Below are positions 43,397 to 53,178 of a stretch of DNA of 64,000 nucleotides, piece after piece. Under the pieces are notes generated by a model. The model was given only the letters and a program-made list of their open reading frames with translations, did no database searches and had not been told where the DNA came from. The number at the start of each line of letters is the position of its first letter. Position 1 is the first letter of the stretch. The position numbers and the translations under genes are program-made. Source of the DNA: CAVVSD01 sp963750895 (GTDB lineage: Bacteria > Actinomycetota > Thermoleophilia > Solirubrobacterales > Solirubrobacteraceae); contig CAVVSD010000008.1 in assembly GCA_963750895.1 (NCBI GenBank), forward strand, positions 62,001-126,000, in the 5' to 3' direction.

Positions 43397-44071
43397 ATGC
43401 TCGCTGGCGCGAAGCAACGACTGGGCCCCGTCGAGGATCGGCTGATGAACGTTCTCTCCGACTTCGGAGAGAAGCACGGCGTCGAGTGGCTCACCTACAA
43501 CCCGCTGCGAATGCGCTTCTATCACCGGTATGCGAAGCGCGATGCCCCGGCCGTGATCGCAGCCTTCGAGGCGGTCGTGCCGGGAGCGCGCACGTACGCG
43601 GACATCGGTGCGGGAAGCGGGGCGTACGCCGCTGAGGCCGTACGCAGAGGACACCCGACGGTGGCGTGTGAGCACAGCGCGGCAGGACGTCTGATCGCGC
43701 GACGACAAGGAGTCCGCAGCGTCGGATTCGACCTGACGAAGTCGCCGCCCGCGTCACTGGGCCAGCCGGATGTCGACCTGGCCTACTGCCTGGAGGTGGC
43801 CGAGCATCTTCCACCCGCGATGGGCGACGCTCTCGTCGACTTCATGACCACGCTGCAGGCGCCGACGATCGTCTTCTCGGCTGCCCAGCCGGGTCAGGGG
43901 GGCACAGGTCACATCAACGAGCAACCGCCCGAATACTGGGCTCAGCGATTCGCGGGACGCGGTTACGGCTTGGATCGCCCCCAGACCGAGGCGCTCCGCG
44001 CGTCGCTCCGCACGCGCGGTGTCAGCGGCGAGTGGCTGACGCGGAATCCGCTGGTGCTCCGTCGCAGATGA
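43397..44071 (+). CDS. SAM-dependent methyltransferase
   Basis: This 224-residue class I methyltransferase has the SAM loop RTYADIGAGSGAYAAEAVRR, an acidic strand end CEHSAAG and the post-II motif VDLAYCLEVAEHLPPAMG. The C-terminal GHINEQPPEYWAQRFAGRGY resembles methyltransferases found in polysaccharide loci. ATG 43397 is chosen over 43370 because of the upstream -10 hexamer. Its TGA overlaps the ATG of the glycosyltransferase gene, so it probably modifies the same glycan; the acceptor sugar is unknown. Confidence 0.85.
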   Translation: MLAGAKQRLGPVEDRLMNVLSDFGEKHGVEWLTYNPLRMRFYHRYAKRDAPAVIAAFEAVVPGARTYADIGAGSGAYAAEAVRRGHPTVACEHSAAGRLIARRQGVRSVGFDLTKSPPASLGQPDVDLAYCLEVAEHLPPAMGDALVDFMTTLQAPTIVFSAAQPGQGGTGHINEQPPEYWAQRFAGRGYGLDRPQTEALRASLRTRGVSGEWLTRNPLVLRRR

Positions 44072-45242
44072 CCCGACCCGATGTGCGGGTCGGTGTCGCG
44101 TGTGCCGCTGACCCGCTGGATCCGGCCGCCTATTCCGGTATCCCCCTCGGGATCACCCAGGGACTCGGAGCGATCGGCGTCGAGCCAGTCCCGATCGCGG
44201 CGAGGCTCCCTGGCAACTGGCAACGCCGCGCGCAGTTCGCGCTCGCCGCAGCGAAGCTGCGTCCCCGACCGGTTCGGGAATTGGACTCCGGGCTACGGGC
44301 CGGAGGAACCAGACGCGCCTGCTGGCCAGCCGCAACCTCGAGCGCGCGCGGTCCCTGGCGGCGCGGATGGCCCTGAGGGGCTCGCCGCTGGTGGGGTGCA
44401 TCCAGTTCGGGACTGAGTTCTCCCTGCCGAAGCGCGCCAGGTTCATCACCTACGACGACATGACGGTCGCACAGGCGATCGTCGCCTACCCCTACGACTG
44501 GATCACACGGCTCAGCCCGTCCGAGCTCGACTACTTGGTGGAGCGCCAGCGCCTCGTCTTCGAGCGAGCACGCGTCTGTTGCGCGACCACGCGTTGGGCG
44601 GCCGACAGCCTCGTGCGCGACTATGGGATTCCTGAGAGCCGTGTTCGAGTCGTCGGCATCGGTGCGACGAACCTCGCGAGGGAGGCACCATCCCGCGACT
44701 GGTCGATTCCGCGCTACTTGTTCGTCGGCAAGGATTGGACGCGCAAGAACGGCGAGGCAGTCCTACGCGCCTTCAGTGCGATTCGGGCCGAGTTCCCGGG
44801 GGCGACGCTCGATGTCGTCGGAGGTCATCCGGTGATCGACCAACCCGGCGTGCGAGGTCATGGACTTCTCGACCCGGGTGACCCGGGCACGCGCGAGATC
44901 ATTACGACCCTGCAGAAGACGGCCACGTGCTTCGTGATGCCATCACTACACGAGCCTTCGGCGATCTCCTACGTCGAGGCTGCCTCAGCCGGGATAGGTG
45001 CCATAGGCACGATCTCGGGCGGCTCTTCGACGCTCATAGGCGACGGGGGCCTGGTCGTCGACCCGCACGACGACGAGGGGATCGCCGCCGCGATGCGGAC
45101 GTTCGCAGAGCCGCGGCATGCGGAGGAGTTCGGGGGACGCGCAGAAGCACGAGCAGCACTCTTCACCTGGCCTGCTGTTGCACAGCGACTCCTCGACGCC
45201 CTGCTCGACCGACCTGCGCTTGCCGACCGGGACGCGCTCTAG
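44068..45242 (+). CDS. Glycosyltransferase family 4 (two frameshifts near its 5' third)
   Basis: The N-terminal Rossmann domain starts RPDVRVGVACAADPLDPAAY and continues to about 44270. A short segment in the next frame (DRFGNWTPGYGPE) follows, and from about 44310 a third frame carries RLLASRNLERARSLAARMAL and onward. The C-terminal nucleotide-sugar domain shows SIPRYLFVGKDWTRKNGE, TCFVMPSLHEPSAISYVEAASAG and GGSSTLIGDGGLVVDPHDD, with the E-x7-E-like donor site. It probably adds a sugar to the polysaccharide repeat unit. ATGA overlap with the methyltransferase indicates co-translation. Confidence 0.75.
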
Positions 45243-45313
45243 GTTGCTGTCCCATCGGGTAGGCGCGCTCGAGCCACCGACGGCTCGGCCGTCGGACGCG
45301 GTGCTCCTCCCCC

Positions 45314-46471
45314 ATGTCTCGCCCAGTTCAGCGCAAGATCCTCCAGGTGTTCCAGCCTGCCGTCGGCGGCGTGCCGCGCTACGTCAGCTCGCTCGCGAGC
45401 GGTCTGCTGCGACGCGGCTGGGACGTCACCGTGGCCGCGCCCGCCGACAGCATCGGCCTCGACGAGATCCGGGCGGCCGGCGGCGACGTCGTTCCTCTCG
45501 CGGTCGAGCGGTCCCCGAAGGCCGGTGCTGACCGTGCCGCCGTCCAGCGCCTCGTGGGGCTCATCCGTCGCCGTGACATCGACCTGGTCCACGGGCACTC
45601 CTCGAAGGCCGGCGGGCTCGCGGCACTCGCAGGGCGGACCGCCGGCGTGCCCTCGGTCTACACGCCGCACGCCTGGGCGTTCCAGATGCGCAACCCACTC
45701 CTCATCCGGGCCGCGCTCGCAGGGGGCGAGGCCGCGCTCGTCCGGCTCCACGAGGCCGTTGTGACCGTCTGCGGCGACGAGGCCGACGCGGCGCGACGGT
45801 GGCGCGTGGCCCCCGAGGACCGCATCCACGTGGTCCACACCGGACTCGACCCGCGTCCGCCCCGCCCGCCGGATCGCGCGGCCGCGCGGCGGCGGCTCGG
45901 CCTGCCCAGCGACGACGTCGTTGTCGGATGGATCGGACGCACGGGGCGTCAGAAGCAGCCCGAGGAGCTCGTAGCCCTCGGGCCGCACATCCCGCCGTCG
46001 GCGACCATCGCGGCGCTCGGCCACGGCCTGCAGAGCGACGCGACCCTCGAGCCCGCACTCAGCGGCGCCGGGGTCAGGGTCCTGGGCGAGGGGACGGATG
46101 CGGAGGACCTGCTGGCTTCGGCGGACCTCCTGCTGATGACCTCGGCATGGGAGGGGTTCCCTCTGGCCGTCCTCGAGGCGATGCGGGTCGGTCTGCCCGT
46201 CGTCGCCTACGACGTGGGCGGGCTCCACGAGCAGATCGAGAGCGGTGCGTCAGGACTGCTCGTCTCGCTGGGCGACCGCGCTGCCCTCGCCGCCGCCGTC
46301 CGCGGGCTGGTGCAGGACGATCCCCGCCGGCAGCACATGGGTGAAGCTGCGAGGACCCGGTTCCTCGAGCGGTTCACAGTCGATCGGATGCTGGACGGCG
46401 TCGAGGACGTCTACGCGTCGACACTGCAGATCAGGAGTCCCCGTCTGACCGCAGGATCGCGGCCAGAGTGA
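45314..46471 (+). CDS. Glycosyltransferase family 4
   Basis: This 385-residue GT-B enzyme has the N-terminal glycine motif VFQPAVGGVPRYVSSLA, the DLVHGHSSKAGGLAALAGR loop, YTPHAWAF, and in the donor domain VGWIGRTGRQKQPEEL and SADLLLMTSAWEGFPLAVLEAM. It retains all catalytic features of WcaL/GT4 retaining transferases. The gene stands alone between units, 71 bp after the preceding transferase. Its end overlaps by 41 bp the end of the opposite-strand glycosylphosphotransferase gene. Confidence 0.9.
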   Translation: MSRPVQRKILQVFQPAVGGVPRYVSSLASGLLRRGWDVTVAAPADSIGLDEIRAAGGDVVPLAVERSPKAGADRAAVQRLVGLIRRRDIDLVHGHSSKAGGLAALAGRTAGVPSVYTPHAWAFQMRNPLLIRAALAGGEAALVRLHEAVVTVCGDEADAARRWRVAPEDRIHVVHTGLDPRPPRPPDRAAARRRLGLPSDDVVVGWIGRTGRQKQPEELVALGPHIPPSATIAALGHGLQSDATLEPALSGAGVRVLGEGTDAEDLLASADLLLMTSAWEGFPLAVLEAMRVGLPVVAYDVGGLHEQIESGASGLLVSLGDRAALAAAVRGLVQDDPRRQHMGEAARTRFLERFTVDRMLDGVEDVYASTLQIRSPRLTAGSRPE

Positions 46472-47997
46472 GGAACAGGATCTTGATGTCGAGGCCGAGG
46501 CTCCAGTTCTCGATGTAGTAGTTGTCCCACTCGACGCGCTTGACGATCGACGTCTGTCCGCGCAGGCCATGGACCTGTGCCCATCCGGTCATGCCGGACT
46601 TCACGCGATGACGCTCGCCGTAGCGGCTGAGCTGACCGTTGAAGAGCTCGACGAACTCCGGCCGCTCGGGCCGCGGGCCCACGAGGCTCATCTCGCCCCG
46701 CGCGACGTTGATCAGCTGCGGCAGCTCGTCGAGCGAGCTCCGCCGGAGGAACCGCCCGATCGGCGTCCGACGGTCCGTCGCCCTCGACTCCACCGGGAGC
46801 CTGGCCGGGACTCGGGGTGAAGCGTGGCGTCACCTTCGGAGGCTCGACGCACATCGATCGGAACTTCAGGAGATCGAAGACCTGACCGTCACGACCAACG
46901 CGCTGCTGGCGGAAGAAGATCGGACCCGGGGAGGTGATCTTCACCGCCGCGGCGACGGTCACGAACAGCGGCGCGCCGATGAGCAGCCCGAGGCATGCGA
47001 CCGTGCGATCGAAGCTGTGCTTGATGAACAGACGCCAACGCTCACGATGCGCCGGCCGCAGCCGGATGACGGGTAGACCGCCGATGTGCTCGACAGCGGC
47101 ACGATCGTTCATCGTGTCGAAGAACCTCGGGACGACCGAGACCTCGACGCCCATCTCCTGGCAGCGTCGGATGAGGTCCATGAGACCCCCGTCAGAGAGC
47201 GGCGAGAACGCGAGCATGACGTGCCGGGCGCCGGTCTCCTCCAGCGCGGTCGTCAGTGCCGTCGGGCCACCGAGGAACGGTGGGAGCCGCTCAGCGCGAT
47301 CGGCGAGCGGATAGGGATCCGCGTCGAGGAAGCCCGCGGCCCGCAGACCGTATTCGGGGTGCTCCTCCAGCCGCTCGGCGAGTCGCGAGCCGACCTTGCC
47401 AGCCCCGACAATCAGCACCGGACGAAGAGCTCGCTTGCGCAGGTGTCCGGCTCCCCACAGCCCGCTGATGACGACCCGACCGACGCTGACGGTCACCACG
47501 GAGCACGCGAACGTGACGAGCATCGCGCCGAGGCTGACCTGCGGGCCGTCGACGACCAGCGTGCTGAACGCGTGCGTCACCAGCGCCGCGAGCGCCAGTG
47601 ATGTGAGCACACCATGAAACGAGTCGATCGTCGCGGCGCGACGGAGACTCGGGCGATACGAGCCGCGGATCGCCAGCGTCAGCAGGCTGAGCGCGCCGAA
47701 CAGCGCCGCCGTGTCGAAGCTGCGCTCTCCCAGCGCGCTCGCGATGGCGCCCCCCAGCGCGAGCATCGGGATGTCGACGAACAGGCGCGCCGCCTCGCGC
47801 GACGGAAGCAGGCGCGGGCTGTCGGGTCCCGTCGACCGGACCCGCCGCGGGAGCCGCAGCGACCAGCGCTCGACATCCGTAGGCCTTGTTCGGTCCCGGA
47901 TCTTCTCGTGGACGGGACTCTGGAGATCGGTCAATGGATTAGGTTCCGTGCGATTTCGGTCGCGGCGCCTGACCCGGGGCGCCAGAGGTCGGTGCAC
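46431..47997 (-). CDS. Polyprenyl glycosylphosphotransferase (initiating sugar transferase), one frameshift
   Basis: This enzyme starts the polysaccharide by putting the first sugar-1-phosphate on undecaprenyl phosphate. Four N-terminal membrane helices (from LFVDIPMLALGGAIASALG) are followed by a CoA/NAD-binding-like domain (RPVLIVGAGKVGSRLAERLE). Then comes the catalytic domain: a re-entrant helix, SPGPIFFRQQRVGRDGQ, LLKFRSM, and after a one-base shift near 46805 RTPIGRFLRRSSLDELPQL and MSLVGPRPERPEF. The start is uncertain: GTG 47997, TTG 47934 and GTG 48090 are all in frame. I chose 47997 because TACGTT lies at 48014-48019. Confidence 0.8.
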
Positions 47998-48202
47998 TTG
48001 CGGCTTCCGAGCCAACGTAGCAATGCCGGGAGGGTGCGAGTCCTGGTTTGGAGCTTCCTCGGGCGCTCGTCGCGCCCAACATTCGTCCACGCATGAACAC
48101 CTGCAGTTCAGATGGCGGGAAACCTGTGCAAAGCAGCACCGTTGCAGGTCCCACGAGACGCCGAGGCCGATGCACGCGGTCTTGCGAGCCGCCCGCCGAG
48201 GC

Positions 48203-49297
48203 TCAGCGATCCATGGCCTCGAGCGTCGCCGCGAACCCGTCGACGGGGACCGTCATCGCGTGATGACGAGGCCGGCTGAGCCGTGCCCGGCGACCGCCGA
48301 TGACGCTCCAATGCTCGTGCCCGGCGCCGAGCAGCGCGCAGACGGTGCTGCTGTTCACGTGCCGCGGCTGGTACATCTCGAACGCCCGAAGGCTGCGCGA
48401 GAAGATGCCGTTCGCGAACGCGGCACCGTGCGGTCCCGCGAGGCGGCTCGCATCGGCGAACAGCGCGATCTGCTGCGCGAGCGGGAGAGACCCTGGATCG
48501 ACGACGTCGTAGCCGAACGACCTGGCGATCGAGAGCAGCTCGCGCTCGTTCGACACGCCTCGGCTCTCCGGTCGGGTGAGGTACAGCCGACGCCCCGGGT
48601 CCGGGAGCGCGGGTGCGCCGAGGCGTGACCGAAGCCAGTCGACCGACTCCGGTGTCGGCCGTTGCACCGGGGCCCGCGGCGCGATCCAGACGAGCTCGTC
48701 GACATCGAGGTGGTCGTTGGCGAACGGCACGGTACGCGCGAGGTCGACACCCACGAGCTCCAGCGACTGCCGCTGGAACGGCAGCAGCCGCTCGGGGACG
48801 ATGAGACCGTCGACCTCGACTCCGCTCGCCTCGAGCACGGCGATGCGGGGGAGCGCCTCGAGCATCCAGTGGTAGTAGTTGCCGTACCACGCGCTGATGA
48901 CAGCGGCATAGCGGCCTCTGACCCGGACGGGAGGCGCGATCCGAGCCGCAGGGGAGAACGCGCGGTTCCAGTGTCCCTCGTCCCAGACGGTCTCGCGCAC
49001 GAGCTCGCCGCGCGCCGAGACGGCGACGCCGCTGTTCGTGGCGAGCCTTCCTCGAGGAAGGACGGCCACCCGCAGGTCGTACGTACTGCTGTGGGCTGCA
49101 GCGACGAGCCGGGGGTCCGGCTCGCCGACAATCGAGCGCGTCGCCATCCGCGGAAGCTCGGCCCGAGCGAGACCCGTTTCGTGGACGACCGCATCGGCGA
49201 CGTCCTCGAAGCGCTCCACGACGGAGGTGAACGGCTCGATGCTCGGCCGAACGCGTCGCATGATCGTCTGCCGCTGCGTGCCTCCGGGGATGCGCAT
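48203..49297 (-). CDS. Glycosyltransferase family 61 (DUF563) protein
   Basis: This 364-residue protein carries GT61 landmarks: SAWYGNYYHWMLEALPRIAV in the centre, RRLYLTRPESRGVSNERELL, and near the end ASRLAGPHGAAFANGIFSRS, the G-P-H-G-A motif. Family members transfer xylose or similar sugars in eukaryotes and act in bacterial polysaccharide loci. ATG 49297 is preferred to GTG 49300 because TACTTT ends six bases before it. It diverges from the flippase gene with overlapping -10 hexamers. Confidence 0.88.
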   Translation of the reverse strand: MRIPGGTQRQTIMRRVRPSIEPFTSVVERFEDVADAVVHETGLARAELPRMATRSIVGEPDPRLVAAAHSSTYDLRVAVLPRGRLATNSGVAVSARGELVRETVWDEGHWNRAFSPAARIAPPVRVRGRYAAVISAWYGNYYHWMLEALPRIAVLEASGVEVDGLIVPERLLPFQRQSLELVGVDLARTVPFANDHLDVDELVWIAPRAPVQRPTPESVDWLRSRLGAPALPDPGRRLYLTRPESRGVSNERELLSIARSFGYDVVDPGSLPLAQQIALFADASRLAGPHGAAFANGIFSRSLRAFEMYQPRHVNSSTVCALLGAGHEHWSVIGGRRARLSRPRHHAMTVPVDGFAATLEAMDR

Positions 49298-49303
49298 CAC
49301 CCG

Positions 49304-49309
49304 AAAGTA
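49304..49309 (-). promoter_or_regulatory. Candidate -10 element (TACTTT) of the GT61 gene
   Basis: TACTTT on the minus strand ends six bases before ATG 49297 and overlaps by two bases the TAGACT of the divergent flippase gene. Confidence 0.5.
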
Positions 49310-49313
49310 GACT
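49308..49313 (+). promoter_or_regulatory. Candidate -10 element (TAGACT) of the flippase gene
   Basis: TAGACT ends six bases before an in-frame ATC at 49320, the point from which the flippase N-terminus would be complete. Confidence 0.4.
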
Positions 49314-49319
49314 CCGGCG

Positions 49320-50794
49320 ATCGCTCAGCCGACGATCACTGACGCCGACACCGCCGGCCCTGGTGACGACGATCTGGCCGGGCGGATCGCTGGATCGGCG
49401 GGGAATCTCGCAATCCGGCGCTTCGGCGTCATGGCGCTCGGCGCGATCGGCGCGGCGGCGATCACGAGGCTCCTCGGACCGGCGGACTACGGCCAGTACG
49501 CCGCTGCCATAGCCACCTGGAGCCTGCTCGCGTCCGCGACCGACTTCGGCTTCAGCATGATGCTCTCGCGCGATCTCCCGCACACGCAGGAGAGCGGGGT
49601 GCGCGCGCTCGTCCGGTCGGCGTGCAAGGCCGCCGGACTTCTCTCGAGCGCGCTCGCGATCGTGATGCTCGTGTTGGCGGTGACCGCCGGGCTGGACACG
49701 GCTCGCGGGCTCTCCCTCGCCGTCATGGCGCCGGCCATCCTCGCTTCGGGGCTTGCGCCGGCCGGCGCACTGTACCTCGTCCGTTACAAGACGCGACCCC
49801 TGGCGGTCATCGACGTCTCGGCGACGGTCGTGACGGTGGCGGGCCAGGTCCTGGCAGCGGCGCTCGGGCTGGGTCCGGCGGGCGTCGCTGCCGCGGCCAG
49901 CGCCGGCGCCATCCTGAACATCGTTCTCGCGTTCAGCTATGCGCAGCGACACCTCGCAGGCCCACGGGCAGGCGCTTCGGTGCCGGTCGGTCAGGTGATC
50001 CGCAGATCGGCGCCCCTCGGCGTCCTCGCCGTGATGACGAAGGTCTACCTCCTCGGCGATCTCGTCCTGCTCGGTTGGCTCGTCTCCGGTGACTCGCTTG
50101 GCGAGTACGCCGCGGCGGCGCGGATGCTCGCCCTGCTGGCGACGGTCGCCGCCCTCGTCGTCAACGCCGCACTGCCGGGCTTCAGCGCGACGGCCACCGA
50201 CCCCACCGCCCTGAGCGCCCTGATCGCGCGGGTCTGGCACTGGCTGATGTGCACGGCGATCCCGATATTCGCGGGCGTCGCCGTCTTCGCGGGACCCGCG
50301 ATTCTGGTCCTGGTCGGCCCCTCCTACGAGGGCGCCGAGCACCTGCTCCGGATCCTCTGTCTCGCCGGGTTCGCAGGCGTCCTCAGCAACATCCTCGGCG
50401 CGGTCATGGTCGCGACGCACCGCACCCGGACGCTGTTCCTGCAGAACGCCGCCGCGATCGCGCTGAACATCGGAGGCAACCTGCTGCTCGTTCCCTCCTA
50501 CGGCGTCGAGGCTTCGGCTTGGCTCACCGTCGCGACCGAGGCCTTCATCGCCCTCGCCGCGTTCATCGTCATCGCGCCGCACATCCCGCTCCGCCCGATG
50601 CTGGCGGTCAGCACGCGTCCGGTGGTGGCCATCGCCGCAGGCTCCGCAGTCGGCCTCGCCGTCGGCCCACGGTCTGTGATCGGCATCGCCTCGGCACGGT
50701 CACGATGGTTGCCGTGCTGAGCCTGTTGCGCGGCTGGCCGTCGGAGTTCGCGGCGCGCGTTCCGTTCCTGCGCGCCGCAGATGTGCGCCGATAG
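49320..50794 (+). CDS. Wzx-type polysaccharide flippase (non-standard start, one frameshift near the end)
   Basis: This MOP-superfamily exporter has 12 or so helices and flips lipid-linked oligosaccharide. The N-terminal signature GNLAIRRFGVMALGAIGAAA followed by ITRLLGPADYGQYAAAIATW is typical, but the first 37 codons before ATG 49431 contain no ATG, GTG or TTG. An in-frame ATC at 49320 sits six bases after a -10 hexamer. Later landmarks are GLAPAGALYLVRYKTRPLAV and EYAAAARMLALLATVAALVV. A one-base shift near 50690 replaces a short false end by TMVAVLSLLRGWPSEFAARV, giving the stop at 50794. Confidence 0.8.
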
Positions 50795-50797
50795 GTT
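50792..50797 (+). promoter_or_regulatory. Candidate -10 element (TAGGTT) of the FkbM methyltransferase gene
   Basis: TAGGTT ends six bases before ATG 50804 and overlaps the corrected end of the flippase gene. Confidence 0.5.
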
Positions 50798-50803
50798 CGA
50801 CGG

Positions 50804-51589
50804 ATGCGCCGGCTCAACGCGGATCAGCAACGCACCCTCCGTCGGCTCGTGCTGCCGGGGGCGCTGACGGAGATCTCGGTCATGCGTCGGTTCGGGCTGG
50901 AGCACGCACTCGAGCTCCGAGGTCTCAAGGACTACAAGCGGTTCAGGTACGCGCAGAAGTTCGGCATCGACCTGCTGCCGGCCGGCGCGCTCGCCGGCCG
51001 GGTCCTGGACATCGGAGCGAACGAGGGGCAGTTCCTCGGGGCCCTCCTCGGGATCGCCCCCGGCGTCACGGTCACCGCGTTCGAGCCTGAGCCGACGACG
51101 GCCGCGCGCCTCCGTGCGAACTTCGGTTCGGACCCGCGCGTCACGATCCAGGAGATCGCCCTCGGCGAGCAAGCCGGAACGGCGGCGCTGCATGTGACGG
51201 AGAACACCGTGTTCGCGTCGCTCAACGAACCGCTCGCCTCGCTCCCTGACATGTACGCGCGCGGCGCGGAGACGGCCAGGACCGTGGACGTGGACGTGTG
51301 CCGGCTCGACGAGGTCGTCGACGGCCCCATCGCACTTCTGAAGCTCGACGTCCAAGGGGCCGAGCAGCGGGTTCTGGCAGGCGGGGAACGAGTGCTGGCT
51401 GAGACGAGCACCGTTCTCGTCGAGCTGAACTTCGTGCAGCACTACGCCGACGAGGCGAGCTTCGGCGTCCTCCACCAGCTGCTCGTCGACGCCGGCCTGT
51501 ATCTGCACGCGATCGGTCCCCCGCAGCGCTCTTCGACCGACTCTCGGCTGCTGTGGGCCGACGCCTGCTACACGCGGCTCGTCGCCTGA
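50804..51589 (+). CDS. FkbM-family SAM-dependent methyltransferase
   Basis: This 261-residue protein shows RVLDIGANEGQFLGALLG (SAM loop), TVTAFEPEPTTAARLRAN, TVDVDVCRLDEVVDGPIALLKL cut here to DVCRLDEVVDGPIALLKL, then DVQGAEQRVLAGGERVL and VLVELNF. These are the FkbM hallmarks; members O-methylate sugars of glycolipids, capsules and natural products. The context within the locus supports methylation of the surface glycan. A 102-bp gap with no visible gene separates it from copy C of the exported family. Confidence 0.9.
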   Translation: MRRLNADQQRTLRRLVLPGALTEISVMRRFGLEHALELRGLKDYKRFRYAQKFGIDLLPAGALAGRVLDIGANEGQFLGALLGIAPGVTVTAFEPEPTTAARLRANFGSDPRVTIQEIALGEQAGTAALHVTENTVFASLNEPLASLPDMYARGAETARTVDVDVCRLDEVVDGPIALLKLDVQGAEQRVLAGGERVLAETSTVLVELNFVQHYADEASFGVLHQLLVDAGLYLHAIGPPQRSSTDSRLLWADACYTRLVA

Positions 51590-51691
51590 GCGGCCTCGAT
51601 CGTTCGTCGAATTCGCTCCTTCCTCCATGCGTCTACCTAGTGGTGTCACGCGTCGCGCGGTGCATCGCCACGGGCCGATCCGGTCCGTGTC

Positions 51692-53121
51692 ATGCACGCC
51701 AGCCGCCCCACCACATCACCGCTTCGAACCTGCTTCTCGGTCTTCGTCGCAGCGCTCGTCGTGTCCTGCCTCCTCGGAGCACGGACCGCGGATGCAGCGC
51801 CGCTCCAGCAGCTGCAGGGGACGTTGACGACCTCCACAACGGACTACGTCGTCAATCCAGCCCGTCCGACCCCCGGTACTGGTCGCAGGGCAAGGCGTAC
51901 GGCCTGCCCTCCGAGTGCCCGACGTGCGAGTCGGGCGTGGCCCTCGGGTCCCTCGTCCTGGCTCGGCAGGGGGTCCCGACGTCGTTCGACTCGATCGCCG
52001 TGGCGACGCAGACCTTCGATCGGCTCATCTCGAAGTACCGCCGGGCCGACGGAGCGTTCGCGGTCGCCAACGACGGGTCGCCGGACATCACGACCGTCTT
52101 CCTCGGCAACGACCTCGGCATGGCACTGGTCCTCGGCGACGGCGTCCTACCGGCAGCCACGAAGCAGCGGTGGCGCCCGGCCGTGACCGGCGCGGCCGAC
52201 TTCCTCATCCGCAACGGCAACCTCCGCTGGTACACGAACGGGAACATCACGCTCGCCAACACCGCGCTGATGTGGCTCGCGTACGAGACCAGTGGCGATG
52301 CGAAGTACCGGACCGCCTACGACACGGCGCTCGACTTCGCCCTGAGCCCGCCGCAGGCCCGGTGGCCCGGGTTCGGGCTGCGCGTCACGCGACAGGGCTC
52401 CGCAGCGGACGGCTCGGACTCGAGTGGGTACCTCGCCGAGAGCGGCGGCGGGACGCCCGGCTTCGATGCGGAGTACAGCGGGGTCACGCTGGACGCCGCA
52501 TCGCGTCTGTACCTCGTGTCGCGGGATGCGCGCGTGAAGAAGCTCGCCAACATGATCATGAACCAGCTGATGCCGCGCGTGAGCACGAGCTGGTGGCTGG
52601 ACACGAGCGGCGGCACGCGTCACACGGAGGCGCAGCGACAGGTCCCCTTCATGAGCGCCGGTCCCAGCGTCCTCGCGACCGCAGCCGGACGGAGCGATCT
52701 GACCACGGGCCTGGACGGCCAGGTGGCCCAGATCGCGACGACGATGCAGGACGGGATGCGGTACGCGAACCCCGACTACTACAAGGCGCTGGGTGGGAGG
52801 CTCGGTGTGGCAGTCGCCGCCCTCGCCGGCGACCCGGTGAGGTGCACGCCCGACGCGGCCACGCCGGCCGCGCCGGTCACCGTCGCCGCCCCGACAGTCG
52901 GGCTCGCACCGTCGCCCGCGGCCCCGGCCGCCGCCCGACCGGCTGCGACCCCCACCACGGCCAAGCCGGCTCCGCGGCCGGCGGCTAAGAAGAAGGCGGC
53001 GACGAAGCGGCGCTCGACCAAGCGCGCCACGACGTGCCGGCGGGCGCGCACGACGCGGGCGACGCGCTCCCGCGGGAAGTCCGCCAAGGCCGGTCGCACC
53101 TGCCGTCGCTCCGCTCGCTAG
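51692..53121 (+). CDS. Exported CxxC / YVNGNI-family protein, copy C (one frameshift)
   Basis: This is the third paralogue. A signal peptide (RTCFSVFVAALVVSCLLGART then A-D-A-A) leads to LQQLQGTLTTSTTDYVVNP; a one-base shift near 51860 continues as DPRYWSQGKAYGLPSE. The family motifs follow in order: ECPTCESGVALGSLVLA, RADGAFAVANDGSPDITTVF, WYTNGNITLANTALMWLA, GTPGFDAEYSGVTLDAAS, MIMNQLMPRVS and TSGGTRHTEA. A Pro/Ala/Thr linker ends in a Lys/Arg-rich tail of about 45 residues (AAKKKAATKRRSTKRATT) that could bind anionic cell-wall polymer. The function is unknown. Confidence 0.68.
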
Positions 53122-53164
53122 AGCAGAGGTCGACGCGCGGGCACGCGCGTTCCGCGCCGCCGCC

Positions 53165-53170
53165 TAGGGT
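53165..53170 (+). promoter_or_regulatory. Candidate -10 element (TAGGGT) of the 53.2-kb glycosyltransferase
   Basis: TAGGGT ends eight bases before ATG 53179. Confidence 0.5.
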
Positions 53171-53178
53171 GCAGCGGG

